A stretch of DNA of 64,000 bases. Source: Melampsora larici-populina 98AG31. Taxonomy: Eukaryota > Basidiomycota > Pucciniomycetes > Pucciniales > Melampsoraceae. The stretch lies in assembly GCF_000204055.1 (NCBI RefSeq), contig NW_006768778.1, forward strand, positions 1,010,789 through 1,074,788. Reading direction: 5' to 3'. Shown piece after piece: positions 57,234 to 64,000 of this stretch (position 1 is its first letter; each line of letters starts with the position of its first letter). Both the position numbers and the translations under genes were made by a program. Below the pieces are notes generated by a model. That model was not told where the DNA came from. It saw only the letters and a program-made list of their open reading frames with translations, and ran no database searches.

Positions 57234-57960
57234 GACACCCACACTACATAAGTGCAGCAGGCTGAGTGAATTGATGGCTACCATGTACATACATGTTTTG
57301 CTCAATCATGTCCTCATCTGGATGCGTGAATCATATGTGATACATGCTGTAACTTTTCTTCAGCTTGACAAAATCATTCCAAAAATTGACTGCATAAACT
57401 GACTCAAATATTTGGTGTAATTTTGTCAACTAAACTTTATGTAACACCCTTCCTGTTACTGATAAACGGCTACAAGAATGTTGCCTGAGTGGCCATGATG
57501 ATATCTGTAGTGGATTGTTGGGCAAATTTTCACATTGGCAAAAAAGTTACATGACATATCACATCTGATTTACAGCTGTTGTGAGAACTAATGGTGCCTT
57601 TTTTATCTCTTCTGTTGTGTGAAGACTTAATCCAAAACTGACAAATACTCAAAAAACTCCTTTTTGAGCATGCATACTGTGAGATTAAAGCATATTGAAT
57701 GCACCAAAACAAGGTTTAGGCCTGTGAAGCAATAATCAACACCTTGAAAGTCACCAATAGTTCTCACAACAGCTGTATTTAGTCAGATGGGCAGACAGCT
57801 GATCAGACCTGTATGTACATGATAGGCAACTATTAACTAATCCTGTTTCACATATGTAGTGGGTGTCTTATGGCTCAGGTGTGCAATGATGGATCCTTTC
57901 ATTGCAAGTTAATGATTTCCCACATCCCACTTGGGCAAACTGAATGATGTTTACAGTGAA
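57234..57960. mobile_element. Foldback element, copy 2, with a nested MITE
   Basis: Left arm CACCCACACTACATAAGTGC, inverted at the right as CACATATGTAGTGGGTG. GACTGCATA/TGTAGTG..., TACATACATG/CATGTACATAC pairs and the central CTTTATGTAACA block match the element at 52386-52982. Confidence 0.7.
57573..57775. mobile_element. 203-bp TA-flanked MITE nested in the foldback
   Basis: 24-bp TIRs starting CAGCTGTTGTGAGAACTA with one mismatch. TA lies at 57571-57572 and 57776-57777. Its absence from the sister foldback at 52.8 kb confirms that it is an insertion. Confidence 0.85.
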
Positions 57961-60076
57961 ATGGTGTTTCCCAAAAGTTTCTGCCATACATTTCTCCATA
58001 TTCTTCCTAGAATCAATTAATCAAGGAACAATATGACTACTCATGTACAATCCACATGTACATATATAAATATGTTGTGTACAGGAAGGCTGAAAAAGAC
58101 AAAAAAGTGGAGAAACTTATTACAAAAAATAATATCAAATTTAATGGGATATTTACAAAGATTTGAGATATTAAAGATTCAAGTCTTAAGTATAGTATAA
58201 TTTAGTGTAGACATGGATGATATCCAGCTAAACAGTCTTACAGTATACTTGGATAAAGTACAAACTGCCTGTGTGACACAGATGCTATGCACTGTGCACT
58301 GAGGTTGTTGGGACTTGTACTTTGACAAAATTGTGTGCACCCAGAGTTGCAATCAATCAATTTTATAATTGACTAGAATTCAACATTATCACCCAACAAA
58401 CAATCCTCACTGTAACCATCACAACTACACTACTACTCTTCATCATCCCAAACAAGTAATATAGTGTGTGTATTTGACTCAGTGTAATCTAGCCTATAGG
58501 AGATCCTTTTCAATCTTTTTTCAAAAATATCCTTGGATAATTTCCCCACATTGTCCTGAATTCTCATGGTTCATTGTCTTGGGTCACTGGATTTTGTGAC
58601 TCTTGGACTGTGTTTTCCTTCACCACTCAAAAGATCATGTATTGCAAAGAATCAGCTTCACATGCTAGCTCATAACCATTCTTGTATAGAATCTGGTAAT
58701 GGATCAAGTGACTGAGGTGCAATCAGATATTCCAATAAAGTGATCCCAAATCTTCCAAGGGGTTGCAGTCAGACAATGTTTTGGCTCCTTTTGTGCATCA
58801 TCAGTCAAGCTATTGCTTTCATCAGAAGATGTTGTAAAAATACAGTCAAGATAAGAATCTTGGTGAGAAAAGTGAGGTGAGGTGAAGATTTTATGATTGG
58901 ATGACAAAGAAAAATTCTGGTTGATTGCAAAATTCATCAGTGAGAACTTTAGGTGCAAACAATTTTATCAAATTACAACTCACAACAACCTTCTTTCACA
59001 ATGACTTAAGATTTGCAATGAAAGGTGCTCCTTGCTTGATAATCTGAATCAGGGACACTATATCATCATCAAGAAACTGGTTAATTGATAGATTTAGTAG
59101 AATGGAAAGACAAACCCAAAAGATACCATTTGTGGTTAAAAGACAAAGACATTTCCCCTTAATGTTTTGATCAGTTGATCAAAGTCTTGATTTTCCCAAA
59201 CATGAACCATTAAATTAAACCCTTCATAGCTCAACCAATTCTCAACTTTTCCCATTTTTTTCAAACCTCAAATCTTTACCTAAAATCATTTCATTTGTGT
59301 ACATAACACTTCTCTATACACTACAGATTTTCCAAACCCATGAATCTATTATTTTAAACAAACCCAAACCCAAAGTAAAAACTTTAACCAACCTGAGTTT
59401 ACATTACTTACATGGAAAGTGTACCACAAGACTTTAAATTTCTTTAAACAGAACATATAATTTGAAAACTTCTTTTATGACCATCTATACCTTCTCCTTC
59501 TCCCTCATTCCAATCCCCCCCCAAAAAAAAACAAACCTCAAAAACCCTAAATAATTCATTCCATTTTTCCCAAAAAAATTTAAACAAACAAAAATCCACT
59601 AAGTTAATCACATTTATGTATATCCACAGTACCATTCTGTCTCCCTCTCTCTCCCTTCTCTCTCTCCAAAAAAAAATAATATGTATACATATATTTACAA
59701 TATGAAACAATCATAAATAAAAAAACTACCCTTCCCAAAATAAGTATATATATAAATTTTTGCAAAACCCAAACCCACCCCCGAAAAAAAAACTCATCAT
59801 CATCATCATCAATATACATAAATACAAATTCATAAAAGCTTCAAAGTTGATTGATCAGTTTCAATAATCTGTATCAAACTTTTTTTCCAAAAAATGAAAC
59901 CCTTGACCCCAAAAAACACTTTCACTTTCACTTTCTTTGTGACTTTTTCTTTTACACATCTTTTTTATAACAATGATCATCAACAAAAAAAAAACCATCA
60001 TCTTCTAATCCAATCCCAATCCCAATCCCAAATCCCAAAACCAATCCAAATCAGTTTCCAAAATAAATCATAAACC
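57961..60076. other. Non-coding; 3' flank of the zinc-finger gene
   Basis: AT-rich with simple sequence: a CT-rich run near 59640-59670 and a CAT repeat near 59798-59812. No gene is supported. Confidence 0.45.
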
Positions 60077-63000
60077 TCAACCCAAAAGTTTTCCAAATTT
60101 GATTCGAAGACTTTCATGACTACTAATACTACTAAAACTATCCCTACTCCTCCTCTTCTGTTCTCTCACCCCTTCTTCCTGCTCATCCTCATCCTCCTCA
60201 TCTTCCTCTTCCTCATCTTTCGGTAAAGAAGATCCCAAAGCCATTCCATCCAGATTCACATCTTCATCATTCTCGACTCCTTTCTTCCTACAACTGATCG
60301 CCCCTTCGAAGCCCAAGCCCAACTTCAAGCCTTCAATCTCTTCATTCTTTTCAATCTCAATCGGTGTCATCTGTAATCCAAACTGATTCTTTCTTCTAGA
60401 ATTCCGTTTCTTACTCTTCTTAATCAACGTTCGATGTTCCATGATCTCTTCTTCGGTGATTTGATACCGTTTCACATTCCTTTGAATTGGTGAATCAGGT
60501 GGTGAATTCATTCTAGAAGTAGGTGCCGATCTAGACTTATACAATTCATTTTCATTCCTTTGAATACACTTCTTTCCCTTGACCTTCTTTTTCCCTTCTT
60601 CTCCCTCTTCTTCTTGATCATTCCTAACTTCATCTAATCTAGTCGTAATATTCGAAAGAGGTGGTAATGTAAATCGATGATGATTCCCACACCCAGATCC
60701 AGATCCCACTAAAACCCTAACCGGTGAATCATCATTCAAGATATCTTTTAATCTACCTTTTTGATAATAACTTGGATTCAAACTTTCTTCTTGATGAATC
60801 AAATTTGATAAAGAAGATGAAGATTGAATCCTAGATGGAGTTCTAGAAACCCTCATCGATCGATCTTCACTTTCTTCCATCTCGACATCCATCTTAGACC
60901 TCATCCCAATCGAAGAAGAAGCCACAGAAGCAGAAGCAGATGAGCTTAAACTTATCATAGCTTGTCCTAACCTAAGTGGTGGTAAATTGATCGGACTAGT
61001 AGCTCTAGACGTCGAAGGATGAGGTGAAGGCACCGTAGAAGGCACCACACTCGTAGCTTGTGTACTTCTACCTTTCATTAAACTTAACTTACTCATCGGA
61101 CCTAAAACAGGACTATCAGATGGAGTGAACTGATGAAAAGGACCGAACGGTAAATGTGAAGAAGATCTTTCATCATCACTTAATTCATCATGACTCGAAA
61201 TAGGTGAATTCAAAACTGAGACGGTCGTACTAGATGGATGTGAATAAGGTTGATAGGCATGTCGATGTTTACGATGATGTGGATGTGGATTGGAATTCGA
61301 ATTCGAAACTTCATGTGAATGTCGAATCAAATCATCATGTGAATGATTTAAATTAGGTTTAACCGAATGGGATTGATAACTTGAACCTCTTCTTGATCTA
61401 GGTAAATAAAAATCACTCTCTTCTTCTACTCTTCTTTGTTCTTCTAAGGCTTCAAAGGCTACACCTGATTGATGGGTTCCATAAAAATGGTTCGGTTCGG
61501 TTTGGGAAGAAGGATGTGGACTGTTTCGAACAAAATCGGCTGGACTCGGTAATGGATGATGTGATTTCATCGCACTTTGATCTGTTGTTGGATCAAGATG
61601 TGAGAATCCAAGTTGTTCTGGGTGTGAGTTTGGATGTGGATAATGTAGATGAGAAGGAGCCGATCGACTTAGATGATATGAATGATGAGGTGGATTTGAA
61701 GAGTTGATAGGTGGGATCGGATTCAATTGTGAATGATGAGATGAGATGGGATTTAATTGAGAATGGTGAGGTGAATTTGAATTTGATTGAGTGTGGATAG
61801 GTGAGATAGGATTCAGTTGAGAGTTGATAGGTAGAATAGGATTCAGTTGGGTGTGATTAGGTGAGATTGAATTCATTTGAGAATGATGAGATGAGTTGAG
61901 ATTGAACTGAGAATGAGAGTTAATCGGAGTGCTAGGATTAAGTTGAGATTCCAAAGGATTGATTCGATTCGAATGTGATCGTTGATCTAAGTAATCCGAA
62001 TGTTGAACTTGATGAGGTAAATGATGATGAAATGATGGGATGTTTTGATTGAGATGAGAAGAGGAATGTGACAATGGTTCTTGAGATGGTTGAGGATTGA
62101 TGAGATGATTTGGATGGTATGGATCATGTTGATTGAGATGATGAAAGGTTGCAGTTAAAGAAGTCAGATTAGAGTGTGGATGATTCGAAATCCTTGATTG
62201 ATGATGATGATTGCCTGTCGTATCATATGAAGTGGTAGGATTTTGAATAGATTGAGCATATGAAGAGTGAATAGGCTAATGGAGTGGAATCGTAAGATTT
62301 GTCAGTGATCATCAATGTCAGATAGGTTGAGAATGATCACTTGAAAAATTCAAACTTACTTGAGAGTTCATATTCAGATTCAATGAGGATGATCTCGAAA
62401 GATTGGATTCAAGCTATAGAAGAGAAGCCGATTAGTTAATCAATCAAAATGAACATCATCAAAGGAAGACTAACCAATGAATGATGTTGATCGATTTCGA
62501 GCTGTTGTTGATGCTGCTGCTGTTGTTGATGATGATGCTGCTGCTGCTGTTGCTGATGATGATGTGGTAGTGGTAGTGGTAGTGGTAGTGGCTGTGGCTG
62601 ATGATGATGATGATGGTGATGACGCTGTTGCTGTTGTTGTTGAACTGATTTGTTCTTTTTACGTTGAGTTGGATGAGTATGAATTCTAGCATGACGAGTA
62701 AGTTCATCAGATCTAGAGAACCTTTTATCACAACCTAGATGAGTACAATGATGAGGTTTTTCTCCAGTATGAGTTCGAATATGACGAGTTTGATGTTCTA
62801 ATCTATAGAATGCTCGATCACAGATTGGACATTTATATGGTCTGTATATAGTTTGAGATGAGATGAAAGAATAAGATCAGATCAGTAAGAATCAATAAGT
62901 GATGATGAAGATGATGAATGATGAGTTACCTTGGTATTTTAGATTTATCAATGTTATAGATATCATCATTTGAAGTTTGATTGATAATCGATTCTTGATT

Positions 63001-63078
63001 TGATAGATTGGATGAAGATGGATGTTGATGATGTTGATGATGAAATGAAGTTGAAGTTGAGATTGAATGAGGTTGCAT
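60077..63078 (-). CDS. CreA/Mig1-type C2H2 zinc-finger regulator (4 exons, about 922 aa)
   Basis: Exons: 63078-62930, 62841-62475, 62413-62360 and 62275-60077. All phases close. Two adjacent C2H2 fingers (about 51-106) read [20 protein letters not shown] and [20 protein letters not shown] with the TGEKP linker. This is the signature of carbon-catabolite repressors CreA/Mig1, which bind GC-rich SYGGRG sites. A long His/Gln/Pro low-complexity tract follows, encoded by CAG/CAT/CAC repeats (about 62490-62640). Then come Ser/Asn/His-rich disordered text, [20 protein letters not shown] and an acidic [14 protein letters not shown] tail. Role: likely nuclear repressor of genes for alternative carbon sources. 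A clear nuclear export or repression motif was not identified. Confidence 0.85.
62490..62640 (-). repeat. Trinucleotide repeat tract coding for Gln/His
   Basis: Mixed CAG/CAA/CAT/CAC codons, and a (CCACTA)n block coding PLPLPLPLP (about 62567-62590). It lies inside the zinc-finger gene just after the fingers. Confidence 0.85.
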
Positions 63079-64000
63079 GTTACTTTGTTTGAATTGATGA
63101 ATTGGTAATCAGAATGGTAATCAGAATGGTAATGAGAGTAGTTTGGTTATTTTTGATTTCTTTTTTCTGTTCCGATGATTTACTTTTCCTTTTGTGGGGT
63201 GTGTATTGTGTTTGGGTGTGGGGTTCACTGTTCAGGGTGTGTGTGTGTGTGTGTGAAATTGGAATGAATGTTGTCTGAAAGTTGATGTGCTGATGTGATG
63301 AATTGTGCTGTCAACTGTCACTGTGTACTGTGATTCAAATTCAATTGACAGTTGTGGAGAGTTTGAAATGTTTTCAACACAAACTTGCTGAGAAAGCTTG
63401 TGTACAACAAGTTGATGTCTGTATTGATCGAGATCGGATATGTTTATGTGGAGTCAGAGTGTGGAGTATTAAGGTGAGTGTGCTCAAGTGAGAATTGCTA
63501 GAATGGCTGAAAGATCAAAGTACAATCAAATCCAAGTTGATGATCAGCTGGATTTTACACAATCAGATTAAAAAATTGAAAAGTTCAAATTGAGGGGAAA
63601 TCAACTCAAACACCCAATTCACCGAATCAAACAAACTCATGGAAAATCAAAATTCACAACTGCGCTTCCGTTACATTAAAAAAGACTGCTTATCTTTCTT
63701 GGTGATACACAATCGGTTTATTTTTAAACTTGAAACTTGATCAACACAAGCTTTTGAAATTTAATTATCTTTTTAAAACTTAATACATCTCATTTAAGAA
63801 AAACTTACCCCAAATTGCCCGCAAAACTCGAGCAAATTGGTGGGGAATTTGTGGCAAGCTTTTCTTAGATGACTGTATATGTTATACAAATCCAATGAAT
63901 TCCTTATCTGCGATTTCACATTCTTTCGTATGATTTTGATTGAGCATTTTTTAAGTTTTGGTTTCAAAGAATTCACTTCACTGAATTGTCAATCTCAGTC
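63079..64000. other. Upstream region of the zinc-finger gene
   Basis: Contains a (GT)n run at about 63236-63255. No other gene is supported to the window edge. Confidence 0.45.

Noticed and set aside
57530..57712. 60-codon ORF on the minus strand
   Set aside because: Lies across a MITE boundary; not a gene.
59444..59819. Minus-strand ORFs of 71-88 codons
   Set aside because: They arise from A/T and CT simple repeats in the 3' flank of the zinc-finger gene.

Overview
The window looks like nuclear DNA of a basidiomycete, most likely a rust fungus (Pucciniales). Its protein genes are cut by many short GT-AG introns, it is AT-rich, and it carries a TPR/DUF4470 relative and a CreA/Mig1-type zinc-finger gene of basidiomycete style. 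Most of the DNA between genes is layered transposable elements. There is no sign of bacterial gene organisation, and I found no rRNA, convincing tRNA or CRISPR array. The species assignment is inference.

Host-type genes: a partial unknown gene at the left edge (1-878, -); a seven-helix receptor (16837-19272, -); an NDUFAF7-like mitochondrial methyltransferase (26694-28538, -) divergent from a securin-like gene (28812-30299, +); ornithine decarboxylase (47547-49426, -); and a CreA/Mig1-like two-finger regulator (60077-63078, -). I rebuilt their exons by hand, and the reading phases close across all introns. Broken host-gene pieces are an acetolactate synthase fragment (12818-13091, -) and a TPR-DUF4470 pseudogene (22468-23590, -).

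Mobile DNA, left to right: a nearly intact 4.3-kb hAT transposon with TIRs and target duplication (1967-6241); a decayed Ty1/copia element (6655-10660) carrying a 73-bp triplication and a 1.27-kb TIR insertion with a 12-bp target duplication; two identical-length (383-bp) MITEs in opposite orientation (10661-11043, 21847-22229); small TA- or TTA-flanked elements; a 2.5-kb element with about 245-bp TIRs (23620-26107); an LTR-type retroelement remnant with a nested Harbinger-like insertion (42965-46388) and a solo LTR (56522-57233); and several foldback elements, including one with CACTA-type ends (53959-54770).

The most unusual part is 31.1-41.4 kb. Matching inverted ends flanked by TTA (31164 and 41069) enclose an intact DD34E DDE_3 transposase gene (+), an eight-exon gene of unknown function (-) broken by one nonsense codon, and a nested 1.6-kb element with 50-bp TIRs and TA flanks. 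That nested element's only gene encodes an intact AT-hook/SANT-like DNA-binding protein. The right end of the region is an interleaved set of inverted repeats, so the full-element reading is a hypothesis.
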